Shown here: positions 1-5,842 of the stretch, one piece after another
How the letters are laid out: the number at the start of each line of letters is the position of its first letter
Numbering within the stretch: position 1 is the first letter of the stretch
Assembly: GCA_964577055.1 (NCBI GenBank)
Contig: CAZNWC010000027.1
Span: 1-6,003, forward strand
Direction: 5' to 3'
DNA length: 6,003 nt
DNA from: PNNG01 sp964577055
Lineage (GTDB): Bacteria; Bacteroidota; Bacteroidia; UBA7662
Made by a program: the position numbers and the translations under genes
Notes under the pieces: generated by a model
Database searches by the model: none
What the model was told of the DNA's origin: nothing
The model's input: only the letters and a program-made list of their open reading frames with translations

Positions 1-5
1 TACCT

Positions 6-39
6 AGCCCCGGTTATCGCAAGATGATCGGGGCTTTTT
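6..39 (+). terminator. Rho-independent terminator of a plus-strand gene ending left of the window
   Basis: A 13-bp stem (6-18 with 23-35, including two G-T wobble pairs) closes on a GCAA tetraloop (19-22) of the stable GNRA class. The outer seven pairs are AGCCCCG/CGGGGCT. A run of five T follows directly, and a second T5 run lies at 42-46. The T tract is only on the plus strand; read leftwards the hairpin is followed by AGGTA, so it should not terminate the minus-strand DUF1015 transcript efficiently. It implies a plus-strand gene just outside the window that converges on the serine operon. Confidence 0.88.
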
Positions 40-124
40 GGTTTTTGACGGACGACCGTGGACGAACGACAAAAATGGTCTGCGCAATGCTGCGAAGTCT
101 GCGGGAAATATTGGAAAAGGTGTG

Positions 125-1336
125 TTAAGCGCGGTGGAGTACCAGGCCGCTTAAAATCTTGGGCTCGAAACTGGTCGATTTGGGAGGCATTACCTTGCCT
201 TCGTCTGCCACTTTGAAAATGACTTCGGCCAAGGGCGCCCTGCACACAAAAATCATGGCCGTATTGGGCTGTTGCAATAAGGCTTTGAACTGTTCCAGCG
301 GAATACTCATCGGCCCAAATTCAATACGAGGGTCCGATTTGGGGTCGTTGATATGCAAGAGCGGCCCAATGATTTCGTGTTGCAGAATACTCACATCTAA
401 ATCAGTCAATACATCGCCCCGCAGATGCGGATGTTTGGGAATGAGTAACCAACTTGCCTCCTGGGTGCTCATCAGGAAATGTTGTGCGGGCAAGTATTGG
501 TAATACATCTGATCGAGTGAACAAGGTTTGATATGGTAGTTTTCCCGGAGGGCATCCAATACATCCCACAAGGGAATAGGACCTTGATCGTTTAATATGC
601 GGCGGTAAAATGGAAAGATGGTAAGGTTATTGGCCGAAATCAAAATGCTGAGCATCGGCCCATGTCCACCGTGTTTTTCGGCATACATTTCTGAGATGGC
701 GGCGCGGTGGTGACCATCGGCAATGTAAAAGGCTTCTTTTTGCTCCAAATGCTGCTGGATCAAGGCAATATCGCTGGCTTCATCAATACGCCACAAACTG
801 TGGTCGGTTGCCACGCCACTGTGTGCATGTAACAAGGCAGGTTTTTGTTTGATTCTAAAAATCAAATCGTCAATAGCCCGAACAGGCTCATAGGTAAGAA
901 AAACCGGCGTGGTAAAAAGTCCGGTGGTTTCAACCAGTCTATACAACTGCTTTACACGATCGGTGCGGGTATGCTCGTGTTTTTTGATGCGAATGCCCAA
1001 CAAATCGGCGGCTTCACACAAGCCAATGATTCCCGTTTGCTCAACGCCTTTATAGCGTGTGAAATAGAGGTAATAACAGGCTACAGCGTCTTGTTTGTAC
1101 AATTCATCGCGTAGAAAGCGATCGAAATGCTGAAAGGCTTGTTGGCAGGCCACCTCCATTTGCCTTTCAGGCAGTTCGGGATTGGCAGCTGCCATCACCT
1201 GGTGAAACGACAAGGGATTTTCACCTGTTACAATGGCTTGGTTGGCCTCGTCCCACCGCTTGTTGGGTGGGAGGATCACGTTTTGAACGTGAGTTGTAGC
1301 GGGTAAAAATCCCTTGAATGGCTTAAAAGCCGGCAT
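125..1336 (-). CDS. DUF1015 family protein, third gene of the serine biosynthesis operon
   Basis: The product is a soluble protein of 403 residues belonging to the DUF1015 family (COG4198), whose biochemical function is not established. Recognisable landmarks are an N-terminal KPFKG/LPA segment (5-13), KKHEHTRTDR (118-127), the highly conserved IADGHHRAA (205-213), and a C-terminal MPPKSTSFEPK...SGL block (383-398) typical of the family. There is no signal peptide or membrane segment, so it should be cytoplasmic. The ATG at 1336 is chosen because the protein then starts MPAFKPFKGF as family members do; an upstream in-frame start at 1417 would lie inside serA and add a low-complexity leader. 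The gene starts 4 bp after the serA stop and has no Shine-Dalgarno sequence. DUF1015 genes are commonly found beside serA and serC in Bacteroidota, which suggests a serine-related job. The DGHHR motif resembles the phosphate-binding motif of ParB/sulfiredoxin-fold serine kinases; that link is inference. The family call is strong and the function is open. Confidence 0.93.
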   Translation of the reverse strand: MPAFKPFKGFLPATTHVQNVILPPNKRWDEANQAIVTGENPLSFHQVMAAANPELPERQMEVACQQAFQHFDRFLRDELYKQDAVACYYLYFTRYKGVEQTGIIGLCEAADLLGIRIKKHEHTRTDRVKQLYRLVETTGLFTTPVFLTYEPVRAIDDLIFRIKQKPALLHAHSGVATDHSLWRIDEASDIALIQQHLEQKEAFYIADGHHRAAISEMYAEKHGGHGPMLSILISANNLTIFPFYRRILNDQGPIPLWDVLDALRENYHIKPCSLDQMYYQYLPAQHFLMSTQEASWLLIPKHPHLRGDVLTDLDVSILQHEIIGPLLHINDPKSDPRIEFGPMSIPLEQFKALLQQPNTAMIFVCRAPLAEVIFKVADEGKVMPPKSTSFEPKILSGLVLHRA

Positions 1337-1340
1337 GCGC

Positions 1341-2273
1341 TTATTTAAAAGTGTCGATGATGCGGTTGGCCATTTCAATGCCGATGCGCTCCTGGGCTTC
1401 GTCGGTGGAGGCGCCAATGTGCGGACTCACCGAAACCTTAGGATGGTTCAACAAACGGCTGTCGGGCTTGGGTTCGTTGGCAAACACATCGAGACCAGCA
1501 AAACGCAAATGGCCATTGTCGAGCGCTGCCAACAGGGCTTCTTCTTCAATGATGCCACCACGTGAGCAGTTGATGATGCCAGCGCCCTTTTTCATCAAAC
1601 CGATATTTTCGGATGTGATGAGTGGCTTGTCTAAACCAGGTGTGTGAATGCTCACAAAATCGCTGCCACCGAGTACCTCGTTGAGACTACCCACCTTTAC
1701 GCCATGCATTTTTTCGATCTTATTGGCCATTTCGGTGGTGCTGTACAATACGTCGAACACCATCACCTGCATGCCTACACCTTTGGCAATACGACCAACC
1801 TCCTGGCCAATGCGGCCGTAGCCTACAATACCGATGGTTTTGCCAAACAGCTCAATGCCACCAGCATAGTCTTTCTTGAGGTTGTTGAACTCACTTACGC
1901 CACGCGCAGGCATTTCGCGGTTCGATACGTGCACAAAGCGGCAAAGGCTAAACAAATGCGCAAATACCAATTCGGCCACCGAAATGCTCGAGGCAGCCGG
2001 GGTGTTGATGACGGCCATGCCTTGGGCACGGGCGTACTCCACATCAATATTGTCCATGCCTACGCCGGCACGACCAATGAATTTCAAATGTGGACAAGCG
2101 TCAATCACATCGCGGCGCACCTTGGTGGCACTCCGAACAATGATGCCGTCGAAATTTTTAAGACCGGTGGCCAGTTCCTCCTGAGCGATTTTGGCAGTTG
2201 ATACGGTGTGGCCCGCTGCTTCGAGCAGTGCTTTGCCGGCAGCGTCGATGCCGTCGTTGGCAAGTATTTTCAT
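1341..2273 (-). CDS. serA: D-3-phosphoglycerate dehydrogenase, short form without ACT domain
   Basis: This enzyme catalyses the first committed step of L-serine synthesis: NAD-dependent oxidation of 3-phosphoglycerate to 3-phosphohydroxypyruvate in the cytoplasm. The 310-residue protein is a D-isomer-specific 2-hydroxyacid dehydrogenase. The substrate-binding domain is split around an NAD-binding Rossmann domain. VRSAT (46-50) and GRAGVGMDNID (67-77) belong to the substrate site. GYGRIG (151-156) is the dinucleotide loop, with Asp174 at the end of the next strand suiting NAD over NADP. The catalytic triad is visible as Arg238 (in NCSRGG), Glu267 (in ANEP) and His285 (in SPHIGAS). It ends soon after the catalytic domain and lacks the C-terminal ACT domain through which serine inhibits E. 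coli SerA, so feedback control by that route is not expected. The start lies 3 bp after the serC stop. No Shine-Dalgarno sequence is seen. A different 2-hydroxyacid specificity is possible in principle, but the serC neighbour makes SerA by far the best call. Confidence 0.95.
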   Translation of the reverse strand: MKILANDGIDAAGKALLEAAGHTVSTAKIAQEELATGLKNFDGIIVRSATKVRRDVIDACPHLKFIGRAGVGMDNIDVEYARAQGMAVINTPAASSISVAELVFAHLFSLCRFVHVSNREMPARGVSEFNNLKKDYAGGIELFGKTIGIVGYGRIGQEVGRIAKGVGMQVMVFDVLYSTTEMANKIEKMHGVKVGSLNEVLGGSDFVSIHTPGLDKPLITSENIGLMKKGAGIINCSRGGIIEEEALLAALDNGHLRFAGLDVFANEPKPDSRLLNHPKVSVSPHIGASTDEAQERIGIEMANRIIDTFK

Positions 2274-2276
2274 GAA

Positions 2277-3350
2277 TTATCCGTTGGTTTTTTCGAAATG
2301 CTGCATCACGTCTACCAATACCTGCACGCTTTCAATGGGCATGGCATTGTACATGCTGGCGCGGAAACCGCCCACCGAGCGGTGGCCTTTGAGTCCGCTG
2401 ATGTTGGCTTCTTTCAGCAATTTGTTGAAGGCTTCTTCCTGGCTGTCGTCGTGGAGGACGAAGGTGGCGTTCATCAACGAACGATCTTCTACCGCACAAG
2501 TGCCTTTGAACAAGCCGTTGCGGTCGATTTCGTTGTACAACAAGGCAGCCTTGGCTTCATTGCGCTGTGCTGCACCTTCCAAACCACCATTTTTCTCTAC
2601 CCATTGCATGGTGAGCATGCTGGCGTAAACCGGAAAAACAGGAGGGGTGTTGTACATGCTTTCGCCTTCGATGTGCACCTGGTAATCGAGCATGCTGGGA
2701 ATGGTACGACCGGTTTTGCCCAACAATTCTTTCTTTACTACCACCAGGGTGGCACCCGCAGGACCCATGTTCTTTTGGGCACCGGCGTAAATCACCCCAA
2801 ATTTGCTGGCGTCGATGGGTTTGCTGAACATGTCAGACGACATATCGCACACCATGGGTACCGGCGAATTGGGGAACGACTTCATTTGCGTTCCGTAAAT
2901 GGTATTGTTGGAGGTGCAGTGGAAATAATCGGCATCGGCCGGAATGTCGTACTGCTTGGGAATATGAGTAAAATTATCGGCCTCTGAGCTGGCAACCACC
3001 GTTACTTTGCCCAGCATTTTGGCTTCTTTGATGGCCTTTTTCGCCCAAACACCGGTGTTCAGGTAGGCGGCATGACCCGTTGTGGTCAATAAATTGAAGG
3101 GCACCATGGCAAACTGCAGGCTGGCACCACCACCCAAGAAAAACACTTCATAACTGTCGTCGAGTTGGAGCAGGCGACGCACCACATTGCGGGCTTCGTC
3201 CATCACCGCCACGAAATCTTTGCCGCGGTGTGATACTTCAATGAGACTCAAACCACTGTTGTTGAAATTCAACACAGCAGCAGCGGCTTGTTCGATGACT
3301 TCGCGGGGGAGAATGCCCGGTCCCGCGCTGAAATTATGAGGTTGATTCAT
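2277..3350 (-). CDS. serC: Phosphoserine aminotransferase
   Basis: SerC transfers the amino group of glutamate to 3-phosphohydroxypyruvate, giving O-phospho-L-serine and 2-oxoglutarate. It is a PLP-dependent class V (fold type I) aminotransferase and normally a cytoplasmic homodimer. The 357 residues are a usual family length and start with the diagnostic NFSAGPGILP (6-15). SHRGK (40-44) carries the substrate-binding His41 and Arg42. GGGAS (73-77) binds cofactor phosphate, Trp102 is in the position that stacks on the PLP ring, and Asp169 contacts the ring nitrogen. Lys193 in AGAQKNMGPAG is the Schiff-base lysine. YNTPP (233-237) supplies cofactor contacts across the dimer, and HRSVGGFR (323-330) holds further phosphate-binding arginines. 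The related enzyme PdxF uses 4-phosphohydroxythreonine, so a side role in vitamin B6 synthesis is possible. It is the first gene of the serC-serA-DUF1015 unit and has a TAnnTTTG promoter box just upstream. Confidence 0.97.
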   Translation of the reverse strand: MNQPHNFSAGPGILPREVIEQAAAAVLNFNNSGLSLIEVSHRGKDFVAVMDEARNVVRRLLQLDDSYEVFFLGGGASLQFAMVPFNLLTTTGHAAYLNTGVWAKKAIKEAKMLGKVTVVASSEADNFTHIPKQYDIPADADYFHCTSNNTIYGTQMKSFPNSPVPMVCDMSSDMFSKPIDASKFGVIYAGAQKNMGPAGATLVVVKKELLGKTGRTIPSMLDYQVHIEGESMYNTPPVFPVYASMLTMQWVEKNGGLEGAAQRNEAKAALLYNEIDRNGLFKGTCAVEDRSLMNATFVLHDDSQEEAFNKLLKEANISGLKGHRSVGGFRASMYNAMPIESVQVLVDVMQHFEKTNG

Positions 3351-3369
3351 GGCGATTTTTGCTTGCCAA

Positions 3370-3377
3370 CAAAGTTA
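3370..3377 (-). promoter_or_regulatory. Bacteroidota-type -7 promoter box of the serC operon
   Basis: On the minus strand this reads TAACTTTG, a perfect match to the Bacteroidota sigma factor -7 consensus TAnnTTTG, ending 19 nt before the serC ATG at 3350. Transcription would begin near 3363-3365 and leave a very short leader. A -33 TTTG element at the usual distance is not evident. The leader has no Shine-Dalgarno sequence, as is usual for the phylum. Confidence 0.6.
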
Positions 3378-3416
3378 GAGATAAAAGCGGCAAGCGGAAG
3401 TTTTCGCTAAAAAATG

Positions 3417-3549
3417 CAGCGGCCACAAATTTAACCGCAGAGGCGCGGAGGAGAATTATAAGCATGGCATATCCAATTCCTGTCAATTCAGCCAGTGCCT
3501 CGCTCCGGCTTTTTCTAGTAGTGCAGGCCCTCGCTGCATGCAGGCCGCG
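3417..3549 (+). repeat. 133-bp direct repeat, copy 1
   Basis: It aligns without gaps to 3649-3781, with 14 differences by eye (about 89% identity). It begins CAGCGGCCACAAATTTAACC, contains the 19-bp CGCAGAGGCGCGGAG-type motif near its left end, and ends with GCTGCATGCAGGCCGCG, which includes the palindrome CTGCATGCAG. The unit has no coding signature and no transposase. It looks like an intergenic repeat family of the genome. Confidence 0.85.
3432..3450 (+). repeat. 19-bp CGCAGAGGCGCGGAG-type motif, direct copy 1
   Basis: The sequence TAACCGCAGAGGCGCGGAG recurs at 3664-3682 (two differences, within the 133-bp repeat) and inverted at 4212-4230 (two differences). Together with the inverted copy it brackets about 800 bp including the gap. 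Confidence 0.7.
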
Positions 3550-3648
3550 CACTTCGGCTACGCTCAGTGACCGGCGGAGGCTTTTGCCGATGCGTGCTGC
3601 GCACTTTCGGCGGAGATCGCAGAGATGGTGCCTACGGCTTTGCTCCTT

Positions 3649-3781
3649 CAGCGGCCACAAATTTAACCGCAGAGGTGTGGAGGAGCGTTATAATCATGGC
3701 ATATCCAGTTCATGTCAATTCTGCCGATGCTTCGCTCCGGCTTTTTCTATCAGTGCAGGCCTTCGCTGCATGCAGGCCGCG
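3649..3781 (+). repeat. 133-bp direct repeat, copy 2
   Basis: This is the second gap-free copy, starting 232 bp after copy 1. The spacer of 99 bp (3550-3648) is not itself repeated, although it has a GCAGAGAT stretch similar to one that follows copy 2. Most differences from copy 1 are clustered in the middle third, while both ends are nearly identical. The copy runs directly into the 55-bp repeat that borders the assembly gap. Confidence 0.85.
3664..3682 (+). repeat. 19-bp motif, direct copy 2
   Basis: It reads TAACCGCAGAGGTGTGGAG and lies inside the second 133-bp repeat. Both differences from copy 1 are C-to-T changes in the GGCGCGG part. Confidence 0.65.
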
Positions 3782-3835
3782 TACCGACGACGCTGTCGGC
3801 ATCTAAAGAAGAGCGCAGAGATTTACCCTGCAGCA
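3781..3835 (+). repeat. 55-bp repeat, left of gap
   Basis: The 55 bases up to the first N are identical to the 55 bases after the last N (3936-3990). The repeat starts GTACCGACGACGCTGTCGG, which can form a CCGAC/GTCGG hairpin, and ends in CCCTGCAGCA. The exact identity and length of 55 fit a de Bruijn k-mer overlap at a contig join better than two genomic copies. The first 30 bases are a real repeat, since they recur inverted at 5467-5496. Confidence 0.9.
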
Positions 3836-3935
3836 NNNNNNNNNNNNNNNNNNNNNNNNNNNNNNNNNNNNNNNNNNNNNNNNNNNNNNNNNNNNNNNNN
3901 NNNNNNNNNNNNNNNNNNNNNNNNNNNNNNNNNNN
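3836..3935. other. Assembly gap of exactly 100 Ns
   Basis: Exactly one hundred unknown bases, the conventional placeholder for a scaffold gap of unknown size. Since both flanks are the same 55 bases, the true sequence may contain only one copy and no gap, or an unresolved number of repeat units. Confidence 0.97.
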
Positions 3936-3990
3936 GTACCGACGACGCTGTCGGCATCTAAAGAAGAGCGCAGAGATTTACCCTGCAGCA
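3936..3990 (+). repeat. 55-bp repeat, right of gap
   Basis: Identical base for base to 3781-3835. After it the sequence continues with GATTTACGTTGATTGG, an A/T-rich stretch unlike the 133-bp repeats. Confidence 0.9.
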
Positions 3991-4061
3991 GATTTACGTT
4001 GATTGGATTATCTGCTCATCCGCATGCTTGTGAATAAAGCTGCAGGCCTCGTCTCTGTGGC

Positions 4062-4080
4062 CTTCGCTCAAGCTGCGAAG
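4062..4080. repeat. Small inverted repeat (hairpin)
   Basis: CTTCGC (4062-4067) and GCGAAG (4075-4080) can pair around a 7-nt loop. There is no T tract on either side, so it is not a terminator. It is one of several small palindromes in this intergenic region. Confidence 0.45.
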
Positions 4081-4211
4081 CAGTGCGGACCAAACGCCTC
4101 CGCTGCCTCGCGCTTTGAGGTCAGCCTTTTCTTGCACTGACCGGGAATTCCATTTCTGGTTGCAGATGCTATTTATGCTGCACTTTTGCTTTCACTACGC
4201 CATTAATCTCT

Positions 4212-4230
4212 CTCTGCGCCTCCGCGGTTA
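4212..4230 (-). repeat. 19-bp motif, inverted copy
   Basis: On the minus strand this reads TAACCGCGGAGGCGCAGAG, differing at two positions from copy 1 at 3432-3450. It lies about 57 bp downstream of the PorV/PorQ-family gene. With copy 1 it forms a long-range inverted repeat. Confidence 0.65.
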
Positions 4231-4287
4231 TTTTAAAAGCTGAAGCTGCTGTCATGCGGAAACCAGATTGGATTGAAAAGAAAGCCG

Positions 4288-5349
4288 CTACAAAATCACG
4301 CCCAGCGACAAAATGTTCGAAAACAAGGTCTGGCTACGGTCGCCCACATTGGTGATGGCGTAGTCGATGTGAAACTGCTTAAACTTGAGGCCGATGCCCA
4401 GGTTCGGATGGAGGGTAGTGACAACGCGGTCGTCGAAATCGGGTGTGCGTTGCAAGTTGTTGATGCCCATCCGCAAAAAGACCAGCTGGGCATAACCCAA
4501 TTCGGCGCCCAAACGCGGATCAACGCTGAATCGGCCCAGATTGATCAGGTTGTTGCGTCGACCGTCGGTGGTGAGGTCCAGGCCAGCTTCGGGCCGCAAG
4601 CTCCAGTTCTTTTTAAAATCAAAGGTATAACCCAAACCGGCACTCAAGCGGGGCAGGGTGATCTCCAAGCTACCTTCGGGCAAGGCATTGCCGGTTGCGG
4701 CAAATACATCGGCAAATTCGGCCGTATTGAAGCTCCAGGCATTGAAGGTGGTGGTAATGTCGCGCAGCATGATGCCCAGCTGCAGTTTGTTCCAGCTGCG
4801 TTGCGCGCCTACATCTACCCCAAAACCCCAGGCATCGGCAAAGGGACCAATCACCCGGCGGATGATTTTGGCATTGGCACCCACTTTCCAGTCGTTTTTA
4901 AGGGCGTGGGCATAGCTGAAGGTGAGGGCATAATCGGCTGCCGAAAAAAGCGAGATGTTGTTGTAGTTGATGCTGCCGTTGGCGTCGAACAGGCGGAGGG
5001 TGTTTGGAATGTTGTCGATGCCTAGGCGGATGAACGACAGTCCCACCGCATTGCGCTCATCGAGCTGGTAGGTAAAGGCCCCAAAATCGTAATTGGCAAT
5101 GCCACCGAAATATTCGGCATGCATGAGGGTTCCGGCCATGCGCTGTTCGTTTTGCAAGATGCCGGCCGGATTCCAATACACAGCCGTAGCATCGCCCACG
5201 CCGGCAAAAACGGCTCCTCCCAGGGCCATGTTGCGGGCACCCACCCCAATGGCCATGAACTCATTGCTGTACTTAGGAGCCTGGGCCGAAAGCCGGGCCG
5301 AGCACATCAAAAACAAAAGGAGGAAAGTGATTTTTGTTTGCAAGCGCAT
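4288..5349 (-). CDS. PorV/PorQ (UPF0164) family outer-membrane beta-barrel protein
   Basis: The 353-residue product is an exported protein predicted to form an outer-membrane beta-barrel related to FadL-like porins. Residues 1-24 form a signal peptide: Arg2 and Lys6, then a hydrophobic core (ITFLLLFLM), with cleavage likely within LSAQA (20-24). The family signature follows at 37-64: GARNMALGGA, a DATAVYWNPAG stretch with the WNPAG turn at 59-63. The rest alternates amphipathic strands and turns rich in G, N and D. In Bacteroidota, PorV and PorQ themselves serve the type IX secretion system, but this protein is not clearly either and many paralogues have no known substrate. The ATG at 5349 is preferred over an adjacent GTG at 5352. 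The gene stands alone between two repeat blocks, more than 900 bp from serC, so context gives no function. A type IX accessory role is possible but not shown. Confidence 0.87.
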   Translation of the reverse strand: MRLQTKITFLLLFLMCSARLSAQAPKYSNEFMAIGVGARNMALGGAVFAGVGDATAVYWNPAGILQNEQRMAGTLMHAEYFGGIANYDFGAFTYQLDERNAVGLSFIRLGIDNIPNTLRLFDANGSINYNNISLFSAADYALTFSYAHALKNDWKVGANAKIIRRVIGPFADAWGFGVDVGAQRSWNKLQLGIMLRDITTTFNAWSFNTAEFADVFAATGNALPEGSLEITLPRLSAGLGYTFDFKKNWSLRPEAGLDLTTDGRRNNLINLGRFSVDPRLGAELGYAQLVFLRMGINNLQRTPDFDDRVVTTLHPNLGIGLKFKQFHIDYAITNVGDRSQTLFSNILSLGVIL

Positions 5350-5377
5350 CACGGAAGCAATATTACCGCATCATAAC

Positions 5378-5405
5378 CAAATTTGCGGCGAAAAATTGCG
5401 GCAAA
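5378..5405 (-). promoter_or_regulatory. Possible promoter of the PorV/PorQ-family gene
   Basis: On the minus strand CAAATTTG (5378-5385) matches the Bacteroidota -7 box TAnnTTTG except for its first base. A TTTG at 5402-5405 could serve as the -33 element, though its 16-nt spacing is shorter than usual. The implied leader is about 20 nt. No Shine-Dalgarno sequence precedes the ATG. Confidence 0.35.
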
Positions 5406-5466
5406 CGAATTTTATTTCCATTTCAGGGCATTTGCTCAAAAGCCACATGTTTATTTCTTTGCGAAT

Positions 5467-5496
5467 TTCTTTAGATGCCGACAGCATCGTCGGTAC
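5467..5496 (-). repeat. 30-bp inverted copy of the gap-flanking repeat
   Basis: The reverse complement matches 3936-3965 and 3781-3810 at 29 of 30 positions. The single difference falls in the loop of the CCGAC/GTCGG hairpin, so the stem is kept. With the copy at 3936 it flanks the PorV/PorQ-family gene as a long-range inverted repeat about 1.5 kb apart. Confidence 0.85.
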
Positions 5497-5557
5497 CAGC
5501 GAAATCGCTTCAGCTGTGCAGTAAAAATGCTCCGCTGGCCTCTGAGGCTCCCGAATG

Positions 5558-5572
5558 GCAGCGCCCCGCTGC
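5558..5572. repeat. GC-rich hairpin next to the dyad element
   Basis: GCAGCG pairs perfectly with CGCTGC around a CCC loop. It lies 3 bp outside the 12-bp terminal inverted repeat of the 328-bp element. No T tract follows, so terminator function is unlikely. Confidence 0.5.
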
Positions 5573-5636
5573 GCAATGTCATTAAGTAAAGTCTTTATCG
5601 GCCATCATTAACCTTCACTAACTGCATTTCGGAGTG

Positions 5637-5653
5637 CGACCCCTTCAGGGTCG
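5637..5653. repeat. Hairpin 1 of the dyad element
   Basis: The stem CGACCC/GGGTCG encloses a CTTCA loop. It differs from hairpin 4, its symmetric partner, only in the loop-proximal bases, which shorten the stem by one pair. Confidence 0.75.
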
Positions 5654-5688
5654 ATTTGATTTCGGTAAATCGTCATGCTATACACATG

Positions 5689-5705
5689 GCACCCCCTCGG
5701 GGTGC
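5689..5705. repeat. Hairpin 2 of the dyad element
   Basis: The seven-pair stem GCACCCC/GGGGTGC encloses a CTC loop and is preceded by CTATACACAT. Its two outermost pairs are both switched relative to hairpin 4, with pairing preserved. Confidence 0.8.
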
Positions 5706-5774
5706 TCTATTATGCGTCAAACCACAAATTCAATCACAAAACATGCATAATCGCGGTATAATGACGGCTCAATA

Positions 5775-5791
5775 TGACCCCGAGGGGGTCA
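5775..5791. repeat. Hairpin 3 of the dyad element
   Basis: The stem TGACCCC/GGGGTCA encloses a GAG loop. On the minus strand it is preceded by CTATATACAT, matching the flank of hairpin 2, so the two are inverted partners. Confidence 0.8.
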
Positions 5792-5825
5792 AATGTATAT
5801 AGAAATTCGGCATACAAAAGCTTTC

Positions 5826-5842
5826 CGACCCCGAGGGGGTCG
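5826..5842. repeat. Hairpin 4 of the dyad element
   Basis: The stem CGACCCC/GGGGTCG encloses a GAG loop. On the minus strand it sits in GGTGCGACCCC, matching the AGTGCGACCCC context of hairpin 1. Confidence 0.8.

Larger units (their letters stand above)
3378..4287. other. Gene-free, repeat-rich intergenic region
   Basis: No open reading frame here resembles a known protein. Translations starting from the ATG inside each 133-bp repeat are short, end in unrelated ways and look like by-products of the repeat. The region instead contains two 133-bp direct repeats, a 55-bp repeat on both sides of an N gap, direct and inverted copies of a 19-bp motif, and small palindromes. Examples of the last are CTGCATGCAG, present in both 133-bp copies, and a CTTCGC/GCGAAG stem at 4062-4080. 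It separates the serine operon promoter from the 3' end of the PorV/PorQ-family gene. No clear terminator for that gene was found. Confidence 0.75.

Noticed and set aside
1337..1417. 27-residue N-terminal extension of the DUF1015 ORF overlapping the 3' end of serA
   Set aside because: The extension is low-complexity and is read from serA coding sequence in another frame. The start MPAFKPFKG at 1336, 4 bp after the serA stop, fits the family.
3334..3660. Minus-strand ORF of 108 codons upstream of and overlapping the serC start
   Set aside because: It covers the serC promoter and repeat sequence, has a composition unlike its neighbours, and shows no recognisable motif.
3359..3961. Plus-strand ORFs that start at ATGs inside the 133-bp repeats (both reading MAYP...), with a purine-rich GGAGGAG stretch before the ATG
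   Set aside because: Most codon differences between the copies change the amino acid. The C-terminal parts are unrelated, one ORF runs through the N gap, and Bacteroidota rarely use Shine-Dalgarno sites. The ORFs appear to be by-products of the repeat.
4273..5025. Long plus-strand ORF of 250 codons opposite the PorV/PorQ-family gene
   Set aside because: It is the antisense shadow of a gene with clear family signature and signal peptide, and its translation shows no domain.
3936..5496. Composite transposon carrying the PorV/PorQ-family gene
   Set aside because: There is no transposase, no target-site duplication that I could find, and the flanking 30-bp repeat is short and also present left of the gap. 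It is kept only as an inverted-repeat observation.
5637..5842. GACCCC/GGGGTC hairpins considered as rho-independent terminators
   Set aside because: None is followed by a T tract on either strand.
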